Of a DNA stretch of 64,000 nucleotides, positions 15,976 to 24,896 are shown piece by piece. The DNA comes from CAYYJR01 sp964472305 (GTDB lineage Bacteria; Armatimonadota; Hebobacteria; CAIYQO01), in assembly GCA_964472305.1 (NCBI GenBank), contig CAYYJR010000003.1, forward strand, positions 225,957 to 289,956, read 5' to 3'. The position numbers and the translations under genes are program-made. Below the pieces are notes generated by a model. The model ran no database searches. It worked only from the letters and a program-made list of their open reading frames with translations, and was not told the DNA's origin. Position 1 is the first letter of the stretch. Every line of letters starts with the position of its first letter.

Positions 15976-17067
15976 ATGGCGCGATGGATGGGGATATTGG
16001 GCGTGTTGGCGTTGGTGTTGGCGGCGCTGCCGACGCCGGCGACGGTCTTTCGCAACGGCAACACGGTGACGGTGGGTGCGAGTGAAACAGTCGATGACGA
16101 CCTGGTGATCAGCGGCGGCACTGTGCGCGTGCTGGGACGCGTGACCGGCGACGTGGTGGCGGCGGGCGGCGACGTGGAAGTGAGCGGTCCGGTGGGGGGC
16201 GACGCCATCCTGGCGGGGGGCAACGTCAAAGTGCGCGGACCGGTGCGCGGCAGCCTGTACGTGGCGACCGGCGATCTCACGCTTTCCGCGCCGGTGACGC
16301 GCAACGCGCTGGTGGCGGCAGGATCGGTGACGGCCGACCGGGGGGCGGCGGTGGGACGCGACCTGACGGCGTCGGCGGGCAACATCACCGTGGGATCGCG
16401 CATCGGGCGCAACCTGCAGGTGAGCACCGGCAACCTGACGCTCACCGACAACGCGCGCGTGGGCGGCGATTTAATCGCGCAAACCTCCTCGCCCAGCATT
16501 GCCGCGGGCGCGGTGATCGCCGGGCGCCGACAGATCAGCCAGGCCGAACGACCCAATGCCGGGCGCGGCGCGGCCGGATGGGTGCTGTGGCAACTGCTGT
16601 CGGGATTGGGACTGCTGCTGGCGGGATTGCTGTTCGTGGCGGTAGCGCCGCACCTGACGGAACAGGCGGAGGTGGCACTGCGCACGCGACCGTGGGCGAG
16701 CCTGCTGGCGGGGTTGGTCATCCTGCTCATCGGCGGACCCCTCTTCATCCTGCTGCTGTTGACCATCATCGGCATCCCGCTGGCCTTCATCTGGCTGGCG
16801 CTGTATTTCACCGCAATTTTCCTCAGCCCCATCTTCCTCGCCATCCTGGTGGGCCGGCTGGTGTGGCGGCATCCCAGCGGAAATCTGTTTACCGCGCTGC
16901 TCATCGGCATCGCTCTGCTCATCCTGGTACGACTGATCCCGATTCTCGGCTTCCTGGTGACGCTGGCGGCAATTCTCTTCGGGTTGGGCGCGGTGGTGCT
17001 GGTGTTGCAGGCACGCACACACCATTTGCCGCCGGTGCCCGCGATCAATCCGCCGGCGACAGGGTAA
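15976..17067 (+). CDS. Bactofilin-like polymer-forming domain fused to a multi-helix membrane domain
   Basis: 363 residues. Residues 1-22 are a hydrophobic signal segment; about 30-185 consist of short beta-helix-like repeats of the form G-x-V-x-G-x-V-x-G-D (GRVTGDVVAAGGDVEVSGPV, GNVKVRGPVRGSLYVATGDL), as in bactofilins; about 205-350 contain four to five transmembrane helices (LLSGLGLLLAGLLFVAVAPH; LLAGLVILLIGGPLFILLLL; IFLSPIFLAILVGRLVW; LLIGIALLILVRLIPILGFL). The secreted beta-solenoid tethered to a membrane domain could organise the envelope. AGGGGG precedes ATG 15976. Followed 75 bp later by mraY, which has its own promoter. Confidence 0.8.
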   Translation: MARWMGILGVLALVLAALPTPATVFRNGNTVTVGASETVDDDLVISGGTVRVLGRVTGDVVAAGGDVEVSGPVGGDAILAGGNVKVRGPVRGSLYVATGDLTLSAPVTRNALVAAGSVTADRGAAVGRDLTASAGNITVGSRIGRNLQVSTGNLTLTDNARVGGDLIAQTSSPSIAAGAVIAGRRQISQAERPNAGRGAAGWVLWQLLSGLGLLLAGLLFVAVAPHLTEQAEVALRTRPWASLLAGLVILLIGGPLFILLLLTIIGIPLAFIWLALYFTAIFLSPIFLAILVGRLVWRHPSGNLFTALLIGIALLILVRLIPILGFLVTLAAILFGLGAVVLVLQARTHHLPPVPAINPPATG

Positions 17068-17082
17068 TATTGGGGCATCCGC

Positions 17083-17112
17083 TTGGCCCGATGGAAGGAA
17101 GTGTGCTACAAT
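17083..17112 (+). promoter_or_regulatory. Promoter of mraY
   Basis: TTGGCC (17083-17088), 18-nt spacer, TACAAT (17107-17112) preceded by TGC, an extended -10. ATG of mraY lies 30 bp downstream. A small hairpin (TGCGC-GCTTA-GCGCA, about 17117-17131) falls in the leader, and there is no Shine-Dalgarno. Confidence 0.6.
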
Positions 17113-17142
17113 GCCGTTGCGCGCTTAGCGCACGATAACGCC

Positions 17143-18159
17143 ATGCCACTGCAAGTTGCGAAAGACATCTACATCCTGCTGGCCGCGATGACCTTCGCCT
17201 TTCTGGTAACCTTCCTGACGGCGGTGCCCGTCATCGCCTACCTGCGCCGCAAAAAGCTGGGGCAGCAGATTCGCGACGATGGTCCGCAGCGCCATCTGAG
17301 CAAGGCCGGCACGCCCACCATGGGCGGCGTGGTCATCCTCGCCGGTACCATCGCCGGTACCGCGGGCTCGTGGTACTTCTTCCCCCGCCAGTTCTGGTTC
17401 AGCGTGCTGTTGCTGGCGCTCACGGTGGCGATGGCCGCCATCGGCTCCATCGATGACTGGGGGAAAATCAAGCGGGGCCGTTCGCTGGGGTTGCGCGCGC
17501 GTGAAAAGCTGATTCTGCAGTTCATCGCCGCCGCGCTCTTTGTAGCCGGACTGGTGTACGGGCTCGACAATGGCACGTCCATCGGTGTTCCGGGCATGGG
17601 CGAACTGCATCTGGCGACGTGGCTGTATTTCGTGCTGGCGGTGTTGTTCATCGCTGCGTTCAGCAACGCGGTGAACCTCACCGACGGGCTGGACGGCCTG
17701 GCGGCGGGCGCCACGGTGGCGGCCGCCTTCGCGCTGGCGGGCATCGCCTGGTACTCGCGACAGGGTGAGGCTATGGCGCAAGGACCGGCTATCGCCACCT
17801 TCATCGCCTGCCTGGGCGCCGCCACCTTCGCTTTCCTCTGGTATAATCAGCATCCGGCGAAAGTCTTCATGGGCGACACCGGCTCGCTGGCCATCGGCGC
17901 CGCGCTGGCCGGCACTGCACTGGCGCTGAAACAGGAAGTGCTGCTGCTTGGCATCGGCCTCATCTTCCTCATCGAGATGGGGTCGGTGATCCTGCAAGTC
18001 CTTGTCTTCAAACTCACCGGCAAGCGTGTCTTCCGCATGAGCCCCTTCCACCACCACCTGGAACTGGGCGGCTGGTCGGAGCCCAAAATCGTCACCAGTG
18101 CCTGGCTGCTCGCCATCATCCTCGCCGCTGCGTCATTCTGGCTGTTCACGAGGTTGTAA
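17143..18159 (+). CDS. mraY: Phospho-N-acetylmuramoyl-pentapeptide transferase
   Basis: 338 residues, ten predicted transmembrane helices. Transfers phospho-MurNAc-pentapeptide to undecaprenyl phosphate, making lipid I on the inner face of the membrane. Diagnostic motifs: GPQRHLSKAGTPTMGGVVIL, SIDDWGKIKRGRSLGL with the Asp pair region, NLTDGLDGLAAG, FMGDTGSLAIGAALAG and FRMSPFHHHLELGGW. An upstream in-frame extension to 17083 is inside the promoter and is rejected. Unusually, no other division/cell-wall (dcw) gene is nearby, so mraY is separated from murE, murF and murD. Converges on the TIR-fusion gene with a 64-bp gap lacking a clear terminator. Confidence 0.95.
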   Translation: MPLQVAKDIYILLAAMTFAFLVTFLTAVPVIAYLRRKKLGQQIRDDGPQRHLSKAGTPTMGGVVILAGTIAGTAGSWYFFPRQFWFSVLLLALTVAMAAIGSIDDWGKIKRGRSLGLRAREKLILQFIAAALFVAGLVYGLDNGTSIGVPGMGELHLATWLYFVLAVLFIAAFSNAVNLTDGLDGLAAGATVAAAFALAGIAWYSRQGEAMAQGPAIATFIACLGAATFAFLWYNQHPAKVFMGDTGSLAIGAALAGTALALKQEVLLLGIGLIFLIEMGSVILQVLVFKLTGKRVFRMSPFHHHLELGGWSEPKIVTSAWLLAIILAAASFWLFTRL

Positions 18160-18223
18160 GGAGCTGTCTCTCGCCGGGTTGCCTGTTCCGTATTTTACGA
18201 TTCGCCGTGACTGACAGCAGGCG

Positions 18224-19759
18224 TCAGCAGCGGGCATCCACCACATCTTCGAACTGTTCAGCCGCACCGCCCATGCGCAGTTGTACCGCATCGCCCAGCG
18301 CCTGCAGGTGCGGGGCGAGGGGGGGAGGAAAGGCATCGAGCCACTGCGTGTCGGCGAGGAAGTATTCCAGCGCCTGCGCGGGGGTGACGTTCGCGGTGCG
18401 CACGGTGAGCAGCGGCAGGCGGCGGTCTACCGCGCGGCCCACCTCTTTTTTCACATGCTCCGAGCGGTTGGCGGCGGCCGACAACACCACCACCATGCCG
18501 CGGCTGCGGTCGATGGCGGCAATGATGGCCGCGGCATATTCCGTGCCGGGCGGCACGTCGCGCGGGGCCACCCAGCAGCGCACACCGCGCGACTCCAGCG
18601 CGTCGACGATCAACTCGACCAGCGGGTGGTCGGCTGAAGCGTGGCTGATGAAGAGCAGCGGCGCCGCCGCGGGAGTCGGGCGCCGTGATCGTCGCAACCG
18701 CAGGCGCAACCACCCCAGCCGTACCGCCAGCGCCGTCGAGCAGCGCGGCAACAGCAGCAACGCGGCCACCCCCAGCACGGTACACAGCGCGTAGAGCCCG
18801 GGTCGCAGCCCCGCCAGCAACGCCGCGCGCCGATACAGGTCGCGCACGGCGCCGATGTCTTTCAGCCGCGCGGGATCAACGGCAGCCAGGCGCTGTTCCG
18901 CGGCGGCACAGCGCCGGTACAGCTCCCACCGCTCGCGCACTCCGCGATAATCGGCGTCGCGCGCCGGCACCAGCGTGTAACCATGTCCCGCCTCGTGCGC
19001 ATTGGTCCACTCCCGGTAGGCGCGGGTGAAATGGGTGACGAAGGCCGGGTGCGCCCGCGCGAAGGCGCTGTCGGCGAACAGCAGATCGGCGGGAATCTCC
19101 GCCGGAATGACGGCCAGCACGTTGATGTTCTCGGCGGGATAGTCCGTCAAAGCATCCTGAAAGGTACACCCGGCATCCCAGCGCCCCGCGTTCACCGCCG
19201 CCACCAGGTCGCGATGGGTCTTCACGTGTTCCACGTCGAACGGCGGAACGGCGAACATTGCCTCGGTGATGCCGCGTTCGAGCAGAAACAGCCGCGGATA
19301 GAGGAAGCCGGAGGCGGAGTGGTGGTTGAGGAATAACAAACGCTTGCCGATGAGATCTTCCAGGCCGGTAATGCCGCTGAAGCGGTTCACGATAATCACG
19401 GCGCGGTAGCCGCTCTGCCCGGCGTAGTGCGATTTTAACAGCGGCGTGTAGTTGCCTCCCCGTGCCGCGATCACGTAGGTGACCGGGCTGCCCTTGAACA
19501 ACTGGCACTGCCGGTATTCACTGGTCATCATGAAACGGTCGTAATCTCCCGTTTCGCGAAACACGAGGCGTGCCGCGCCCATGTCGCGCAACTCCGCACT
19601 CAGCGCGCCATTCAGGTACGCCTCAAACCGCGCGTTGCGCCGACCGGAAAGCAACGCCACCGTAATCTGCCGCCCCCCCGTCGCCGGAGCGGTCAACCCC
19701 GCCGCCCATGCCAGGCAGAGCAACAACAGACCGGCATATCGGCAGGCCAGCAAGCACAT
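18224..19759 (-). CDS. Membrane receptor: PhnD-like periplasmic binding domain - TM - cytoplasmic TIR domain
   Basis: 511 residues. Signal anchor at about 8-24 (GLLLLCLAWAAGL). Residues about 30-290 resemble a PhnD-type phosphate/phosphonate ABC-transporter binding protein: GKRLLFLNHHSASGFLYPRL and DLVAAVNAGRWDAGCTFQDA are the usual PhnD motifs. A helix at about 320-338 (LYALCTVLGVAALLLL) is followed by RLRLRRSRR, so the C-terminus is inside by the positive-inside rule. Residues 368-475 are a TIR domain (LLFISHASADHP, CWVAPRDVPPG, EYAAAIIAAIDRSR), with the candidate NADase glutamate E439 in SEHVKKEVGRAV. Ligand-controlled NAD+ cleavage or signalling is an inference. First start after an in-frame stop; no Shine-Dalgarno. 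No partner gene adjoins it. Confidence 0.85.
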   Translation of the reverse strand: MCLLACRYAGLLLLCLAWAAGLTAPATGGRQITVALLSGRRNARFEAYLNGALSAELRDMGAARLVFRETGDYDRFMMTSEYRQCQLFKGSPVTYVIAARGGNYTPLLKSHYAGQSGYRAVIIVNRFSGITGLEDLIGKRLLFLNHHSASGFLYPRLFLLERGITEAMFAVPPFDVEHVKTHRDLVAAVNAGRWDAGCTFQDALTDYPAENINVLAVIPAEIPADLLFADSAFARAHPAFVTHFTRAYREWTNAHEAGHGYTLVPARDADYRGVRERWELYRRCAAAEQRLAAVDPARLKDIGAVRDLYRRAALLAGLRPGLYALCTVLGVAALLLLPRCSTALAVRLGWLRLRLRRSRRPTPAAAPLLFISHASADHPLVELIVDALESRGVRCWVAPRDVPPGTEYAAAIIAAIDRSRGMVVVLSAAANRSEHVKKEVGRAVDRRLPLLTVRTANVTPAQALEYFLADTQWLDAFPPPLAPHLQALGDAVQLRMGGAAEQFEDVVDARC

Positions 19760-20151
19760 ACTGCATCATTCGTGGCGCCACGGTCCAGTTCCTGCCGGCG
19801 CGCCTCATCCCGCGCACACGCGCAACTCGCCCGCCCACACCGTACATCCCGCGCCTGCAAAGTCCCGCGCATGGCGGGCCTTCTGTGCAACATGTATTTT
19901 GTCTGTCAAGGGAAGAAGTCGATACCGTACAACGCGAACCAACAGCAATGTACCGCATGCATTGTAAGCTGACAGCCTTTGTGTATATTGGTCTTGATCC
20001 CATGAAAGACCCGCCGCTCTGGAAACAGGTAACTGTCACAGGGGTATTGGGGACAGACGGTATTGATGAATGCGGGGAGAATCGCTCGCGCTAAAATACC
20101 TGTGATAATAAAATACCATCTGTCGCTAATACCAGATGGAAACAGATAACC
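19760..20151. other. Intergenic region, sulfatase to TIR receptor
   Basis: No gene supported. On the minus strand a TTGACA (around 19910) is present upstream of the TIR gene but lacks a matching -10 at 16-18 nt. AT-richer than its surroundings between about 19890 and 20150. No repeats or tRNA seen. Confidence 0.4.
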
Positions 20152-21615
20152 TTAGCCATGCCCTGCAGTACAAACGTATCTGTGGAGATGACTCAGTGTT
20201 GCCTTGACGGGACGGCCAGGCACCAGGGAGATGCCATCGGTGAAGCCTTCCTCGCGACCGGTGAGTTCCGCGATGAGGCGCCGGCGGAGACCGGCGACAT
20301 GCTCAGGTCTCTCGCCAGCCAGGTCATGGATTTCTTCCGGATCAGCATCCAGATCGAAGAGCTGCTCCGTTCCCGCCTCGCTCCACCAGATATATTTCGC
20401 ATGGCCGTTCGTCAACCAGTGCATGGATTGGCCAAAAACCGTGTGTTCACCGTGGAGCAAGTCTCGCCATTCCGGCTGTTCACCACGTGCGAGCGGTAAC
20501 AGGCTACGGCCTTCCACCTCCTCCGGCACCGGCAGACCGGCGCACTCCAGCAACGTGGGCATGACATCGCGCAACTCGACGGCCGGATCAAGGCGCGCGT
20601 TGCGCAGCAGACCGCTCCCGGCCGGCCCGTTGAGCAGGAACGGAATGCGGGCAGACCCTTCGTAGGCATACCCTTTACGGAACATCCGGTGATCGCCCAG
20701 CATCTCACCATGATCGGCGACAAAACAGAGATACGTATTGTCCGCCACCCTATAATCGACCAGCGACTCGCAGAAACGGTTGATTTGCTGGTCGATATGC
20801 GTCATATGTCCGTAGTAACCTGCGCGTGCCCGTTGCAGCAGGCGCGGATCGATGGCCCCGACATTGCATTCCGGTGAGTGCGGATTGGCATACGGCGCCA
20901 GTAGATCCACCCAATCGCCGACTGGCACCGGGGGCATGGGCTGATGGAGGTATTGCTCAAAAGCCCACGCCGGGGGATCGTACGGCGGATGTGGCCGGTG
21001 GAACGACATGAAGAGAAAAAACGGTTTGCGCGGATCATGCCGGCGCAGGAAGTCTATCGACTGACTGACGACAAAATTGGTCGGATGGGTATCCTCCGGC
21101 TTATCCCAGGGTCGTGCCACGATTGAGTTACAATTCACCCCATGGTCGAAGTACTCGGCATCGCGTCCCAGCCGCTGGCGCAACCAGGGGAGGTAGTCAT
21201 CAATGCGATCCAGGTTCTCCGCGGTGCGGCGCGCGTGATGGATAAAGCCATCGTGAAGAATCACATGCTGGAAGCCGAGTTGCGACCGCTCCGGATAAAC
21301 GTGCATCTTCCCCACGGCCTGCGTCTGATAGCCGTGGCGGGTAAACTCACCGGATAACGTCACCGGATAATTCCAGGGGACGCCGTCCTGGTATCCTACT
21401 CGCCCATGGGACCGCTGGCTCTGCCCGGTGAACAGCGCTGCCCGTGCGGCGATACAGGTTGGGGTAGCTGAGTAGGCATGCGCGCAGCGAACTCCCTGTA
21501 GCGCCAGTTGGTCCAGGTACGGCGTTTGCACGACCGGATGCCCGTCGATGCTCAAGCAATCGCCGCGCCATTGATCGACCATCATGAGGATAATATTGGG
21601 ATATTCAGTTGTCAT
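20152..21615 (-). CDS. Sulfatase (type I, formylglycine-dependent)
   Basis: 487 residues. N-terminal metal site IILMMVDQWRGDCLS, then the FGly motif SATPTCIAARAALFTG, where Cys is oxidised to formylglycine; the usual CxPxR is CxAxR here, a recognised variant. Downstream LCFVADHGEMLGDHRMFRKG carries the DHG metal ligands and PFFLFMSFHRPHPPYDPP the substrate-side His. Hydrolyses a sulfate ester, probably of a carbohydrate given the neighbours; substrate unknown. No N-terminal signal peptide is visible, so it may act in the cytoplasm on imported oligosaccharides. Starts one base after the stop of the preceding sulfatase gene, so the two are an operon. Activity needs an FGly-generating or anaerobic maturase not seen in this window. 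Confidence 0.92.
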   Translation of the reverse strand: MTTEYPNIILMMVDQWRGDCLSIDGHPVVQTPYLDQLALQGVRCAHAYSATPTCIAARAALFTGQSQRSHGRVGYQDGVPWNYPVTLSGEFTRHGYQTQAVGKMHVYPERSQLGFQHVILHDGFIHHARRTAENLDRIDDYLPWLRQRLGRDAEYFDHGVNCNSIVARPWDKPEDTHPTNFVVSQSIDFLRRHDPRKPFFLFMSFHRPHPPYDPPAWAFEQYLHQPMPPVPVGDWVDLLAPYANPHSPECNVGAIDPRLLQRARAGYYGHMTHIDQQINRFCESLVDYRVADNTYLCFVADHGEMLGDHRMFRKGYAYEGSARIPFLLNGPAGSGLLRNARLDPAVELRDVMPTLLECAGLPVPEEVEGRSLLPLARGEQPEWRDLLHGEHTVFGQSMHWLTNGHAKYIWWSEAGTEQLFDLDADPEEIHDLAGERPEHVAGLRRRLIAELTGREEGFTDGISLVPGRPVKATLSHLHRYVCTAGHG

Positions 21616-21616
21616 G

Positions 21617-23056
21617 TTATGAGCTCCCGATTGACATCTCTCCAGGACCTACCGGCGCGGTACGCAGCGTGGCGTATTCGGTATGGAGCAATGATTGATC
21701 GCCGATAGCCGTCATTTTGCGCCACATACGCCGGCACAGCATCTCCAGCACTTCCCGGCAGGCCGGGTCGCCGGCGCGATTCACGCGCTCGCCGGGATCC
21801 TCCGCCAGGTGGTACAACTCATCGATGCCGCCGGGATTGAAGACGTATTTCCACTCACCGTACCAGGTGATGCGCTGGGTATAGACGAAGCGCTGCCCGA
21901 AGAACTCGCCGTAGGCTTCCTGCCAGTCGGCAGGATTGACCGAGCCATCCAGCACGGGACGTAGACTGCGTCCCTGGGCATCCGGTAATGCCGGCGCTCC
22001 GCAGTAGTCCAACAGTGTGGGGGCGATATCCAGCAGGCTCGTGCAGGTACGCCGGTCTTCGACGCCCTGGCGCGCACCCGGCACGCGCAGGATCAGGGGA
22101 ATATTATACACCTCTTCATAGGACGTCGCGATGCCTTTCGTCGCCAGGCCGTGGGCACCCAGCATATCGCCATGGTCGCTGGTGAAGACGATGATGGTGT
22201 CGTCAAAGAGATTGAGCGCCCGCAGTGACGCCAGCAGGCGGCCAACCTCCTGATCGAGGAAGGAAATGACTGCCCAATAGGCTGCCCGGACACGCCGCCA
22301 TTGCGCATCCGTCATTTCACGCCAGACGGACGCCAGGCGCCGCACGGCCTCCGGTTTGTCCGCCAGATCGTCATGCAGCGAGGCCGGCAGCGGGAGGTCG
22401 TCCACCGCATACTGTTCGAAGAAGCTGCGCGGCGGCACGTAGGAATCATGGGGCTCGATGGTGGAGACGAACAGGCAAAACGGTTGCCCGGACCCAGTCG
22501 CCGCTTGCCGGTTGAGGAAATCGATGCCGCGATCAAAGGCCGGGTGCCGCGGTTCCGACACCTCCGCCACCCCAGCAAGTACATAATCCCGGTATCCGCG
22601 TTTGGGTACGATCACCGAGTCCGTCGGAGAAGATGGTTTGTAACCGGTACCCTGGCAGGTTTTCACTTCATATTCGTGCCAGCCGAAATCCTCCAGACGC
22701 GAACTTTGCTCGACATGCCATTTCCCATAATACGCATTACGATACCCCTGTTCAGCCAGCGTCTGCGAAAAATAGCGAAACCGTGACGCCGGCACGTCCA
22801 CCCATTCCGCCCGTTGAGTGTGCGTGCAATCCCACATGCCGTGCGAGGACGGATACAGCGAGGTCATCAGCGACGCGCGCGCCGGCGAGCAGATGGCATT
22901 GGGCGTATAACAACGCTGAAACCGCCATGCCTCCGCCGCCAATGCGTCAAGGTGCGGCGTCTGGCAGAGGTTGCCGGGCGCCAACGCTGCGGCATTGGTA
23001 TGGTCAGTCATGATGAAAATGATATTGGGGCGTTTCGCATTGAAGGTGTCTGACAT
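21617..23056 (-). CDS. Sulfatase (type I, formylglycine-dependent)
   Basis: 479 residues, paralogous class to the next gene but clearly distinct. Metal-site start NIIFIMTDHTNAAALAPG, canonical CxPxR FGly motif in NAICSPARASLMTSLYPSSH, then IIVFTSDHGDMLGAHGLATK with the DHG ligands and FCLFVSTIEPHDSYVPP. ATG 23056 is preferred over the adjacent GTG 23059; AAAGGA lies upstream. No signal peptide. First gene of the sulfatase pair; together they suggest stepwise desulfation of a poly-sulfated glycan, in keeping with the fucosidase genes elsewhere in the window. Exact substrate class within family S1 cannot be assigned by eye. Confidence 0.92.
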   Translation of the reverse strand: MSDTFNAKRPNIIFIMTDHTNAAALAPGNLCQTPHLDALAAEAWRFQRCYTPNAICSPARASLMTSLYPSSHGMWDCTHTQRAEWVDVPASRFRYFSQTLAEQGYRNAYYGKWHVEQSSRLEDFGWHEYEVKTCQGTGYKPSSPTDSVIVPKRGYRDYVLAGVAEVSEPRHPAFDRGIDFLNRQAATGSGQPFCLFVSTIEPHDSYVPPRSFFEQYAVDDLPLPASLHDDLADKPEAVRRLASVWREMTDAQWRRVRAAYWAVISFLDQEVGRLLASLRALNLFDDTIIVFTSDHGDMLGAHGLATKGIATSYEEVYNIPLILRVPGARQGVEDRRTCTSLLDIAPTLLDYCGAPALPDAQGRSLRPVLDGSVNPADWQEAYGEFFGQRFVYTQRITWYGEWKYVFNPGGIDELYHLAEDPGERVNRAGDPACREVLEMLCRRMWRKMTAIGDQSLLHTEYATLRTAPVGPGEMSIGSS

Positions 23057-23059
23057 CAC

Positions 23060-23589
23060 AGGTTTCCTTTACCGGCAGAACAATGTTATGCCGCAGATGC
23101 AGCGTTCGCCGGCACCTGCATACGACAGATAGACGTGCCTGTCCTCTTCGAAGATGGCGGATTCGCGCACCTCGGTACTGGTTCATGCACGACGCCGAAC
23201 CGCGATCATTAGGAGGACAGCAAATCCCCTTCGTATTCTCGTTCCGGACGCCATACTTCCACGGGGTTGGAGGTTTGCCGGCGCCGCCAGTCTCCGGTGA
23301 GCGACATCGTCGACACCACGATCCGCGCAAGCATCCCATACCGATCATGATACTCCCCGCTCTCCACCGGCGCAAGGGAGATGATAACCATGGCCTGCAT
23401 TACAAACGTAAATTCGGCATGATGTCCCTTCAGGATATATTGGGAGGTGCGCTTCGGTTATAGGATCACTGCTCCGGCTGAAGATGCCATTCACCTTTCA
23501 CATGCCGGATGTGCGGCGATCTTTATATTGAAGTGGTGCGGTCGCCGGGGAAGGCAAGACCGCGGGGCATGACTGTCTGCGATTCACGC
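23060..23589. other. Divergent intergenic region, sulfatases to PepT-like peptidase
   Basis: About 530 bp without a supported gene. Short frames on both strands show no recognisable domains. It must hold the sulfatase operon promoter (minus strand), which I could not pick out with confidence, and ends at the peptidase promoter. Confidence 0.4.
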
Positions 23590-23618
23590 TTGTCTCGCTC
23601 CCCCGAGTCTGCTACACT
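23590..23618 (+). promoter_or_regulatory. Promoter of the PepT-like peptidase
   Basis: TTGTCT (23590-23595), 17-nt spacer, TACACT (23613-23618) preceded by TGC (extended -10). GGCGGAGG follows and the ATG is at 23635, giving a very short leader of about ten bases. Confidence 0.65.
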
Positions 23619-23634
23619 GCGGGCGGAGGCGATT

Positions 23635-24771
23635 ATGCGGAACATACCAATCAACGAGGCACGTCTGCTGGCGACGTTCTCCGAGCTGGCGCTGATCAAT
23701 TCGCCCTCACGGCACGAGGGTGCGGTGGCGGAGCGGGTGAGCGCGCTGCTGCGCGCGCTGGGCGCGAAAGTGCTGGTGGACCAGGCCGGGGAGCGGCTGG
23801 ACGGTGAGACCGGCAACCTGATCGCGCGCGTGCCTGGCACGCTCGATGCACCGGCGCTGTTGTTCTGCGCACACCTGGATACCGTGGAGCCGACGGTGGG
23901 ACTGACCATCGAACGGCACGGCGCACTCCTCGCCAGCGACGGCACCACCATCCTGGGCGGCGACGATAAGGGCGGGGTGGCGGCGATCCTCGAATTGCTC
24001 ACCGTGCTGCGCGAAACGGGGCTGCCGCATCCGCCGCTGGAGATCGCCTTCACCGTGGCGGAGGAGGTGGGTTTAATGGGCTCGCAGGTGCTCGATTACT
24101 CCCTGCTCACCGCGCGCGCCGGTTTCATCGCCGATTCGTCCGGGCCGGTCGGGCAGATCATTACGCGCGCGCCAGCACAGAAAAACCTGGACGTCACACT
24201 GCGCGGTCGCGCCTCGCACGCCGGCATCGCCCCGGAAAACGGCATCAATGCCATCACGGTGGCCGCACGTGCCATCGCCGGCATGCGCCAGGGGCGCATC
24301 GATGCGGAAACCACCGCCAACATCGGCATCATTCACGGGGGCAAAGCCACCAACATCGTGCCCGACACCGTGCAGGTCATCGGCGAAGCGCGCAGTCGCG
24401 ACCCGCGCAAGCTGGCGGAGCAAGTCGCCCATATGACTTCCTGCTTCCGCCAGGCCGCGGAGGAGATGGGCGCCGTCGCGGAGATCAACGTTACCGACGT
24501 CTATCCCGCCTTCAGTCTCAGTGAGGATGCGCTGCCAGTGTCGCTGGCCACACAGGCGCTGACCGCGCTGGGCATTCCGCCCGTGGTCACCGCCACCGGC
24601 GGCGGCAGCGATGCCAACTTCTTCAATCAACACGGCATCCAATCCGTCATCCTCTCCTTCGGCATGGAACACCCGCACGGTCACGATGAAACCCTGAGCA
24701 TCCCCGACTGGGTGCGGTTGGTCGAGTGGTTGTATCAGATCGTGCGGCTGGCGGGTGAAGCGGGGATGTGA
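23635..24771 (+). CDS. M20-family aminopeptidase, PepT-like
   Basis: 378 residues from ATG 23635, set by GGAGG upstream and by the promoter at 23590-23618, which excludes the longer frame. Zinc-peptidase motifs: LLFCAHLDTVEP with His and Asp ligands, LGGDDKGGVAAILELL with the bridging Asp, FTVAEEVGLMGSQVLD with the catalytic Glu pair, and FSFGMEH-type end ILSFGMEHPHGHDETLS with the last His. The dimerisation domain carries GRASHAGIAPENGINAI. Matches the peptidase T-like branch, which trims N-terminal residues from small peptides in the cytoplasm. Monocistronic, ended by a hairpin. Confidence 0.9.
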   Translation: MRNIPINEARLLATFSELALINSPSRHEGAVAERVSALLRALGAKVLVDQAGERLDGETGNLIARVPGTLDAPALLFCAHLDTVEPTVGLTIERHGALLASDGTTILGGDDKGGVAAILELLTVLRETGLPHPPLEIAFTVAEEVGLMGSQVLDYSLLTARAGFIADSSGPVGQIITRAPAQKNLDVTLRGRASHAGIAPENGINAITVAARAIAGMRQGRIDAETTANIGIIHGGKATNIVPDTVQVIGEARSRDPRKLAEQVAHMTSCFRQAAEEMGAVAEINVTDVYPAFSLSEDALPVSLATQALTALGIPPVVTATGGGSDANFFNQHGIQSVILSFGMEHPHGHDETLSIPDWVRLVEWLYQIVRLAGEAGM

Positions 24772-24794
24772 GGGGAAATGTCCGGGCTTGAACC

Positions 24795-24827
24795 ACACGA
24801 CGGCGGCTGTAACAGCCGCCGTCGTGT
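24795..24827. terminator. Hairpin between convergent peptidase and lpxA genes
   Basis: Near-perfect 15-16-bp inverted repeat ACACGACGGCGGCTGT / ACAGCCGCCGTCGTGT with a tiny loop. No U-tract on either side; plausible bidirectional barrier. Confidence 0.6.
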
Positions 24828-24896
24828 CCGTTCGCGGGAGGGCGGGGAGTCGAGGTGTCCGAGTTTCCCTGACGCCGCCGTTCCGCGTTCGCGGGT

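Noticed and set aside
15933..17078. A 381-codon minus-strand frame opposite the bactofilin-like gene
   Set aside because: Low-complexity Ser/Thr/Pro/Arg product typical of antisense frames; the plus-strand gene has a signal peptide, repeats and a ribosome binding site.
19890..20040. A small RNA or promoter with TTGTAA and TATATT on the plus strand in the TIR-sulfatase gap
   Set aside because: No plus-strand gene follows and no structured or terminator-like sequence supports a transcript.
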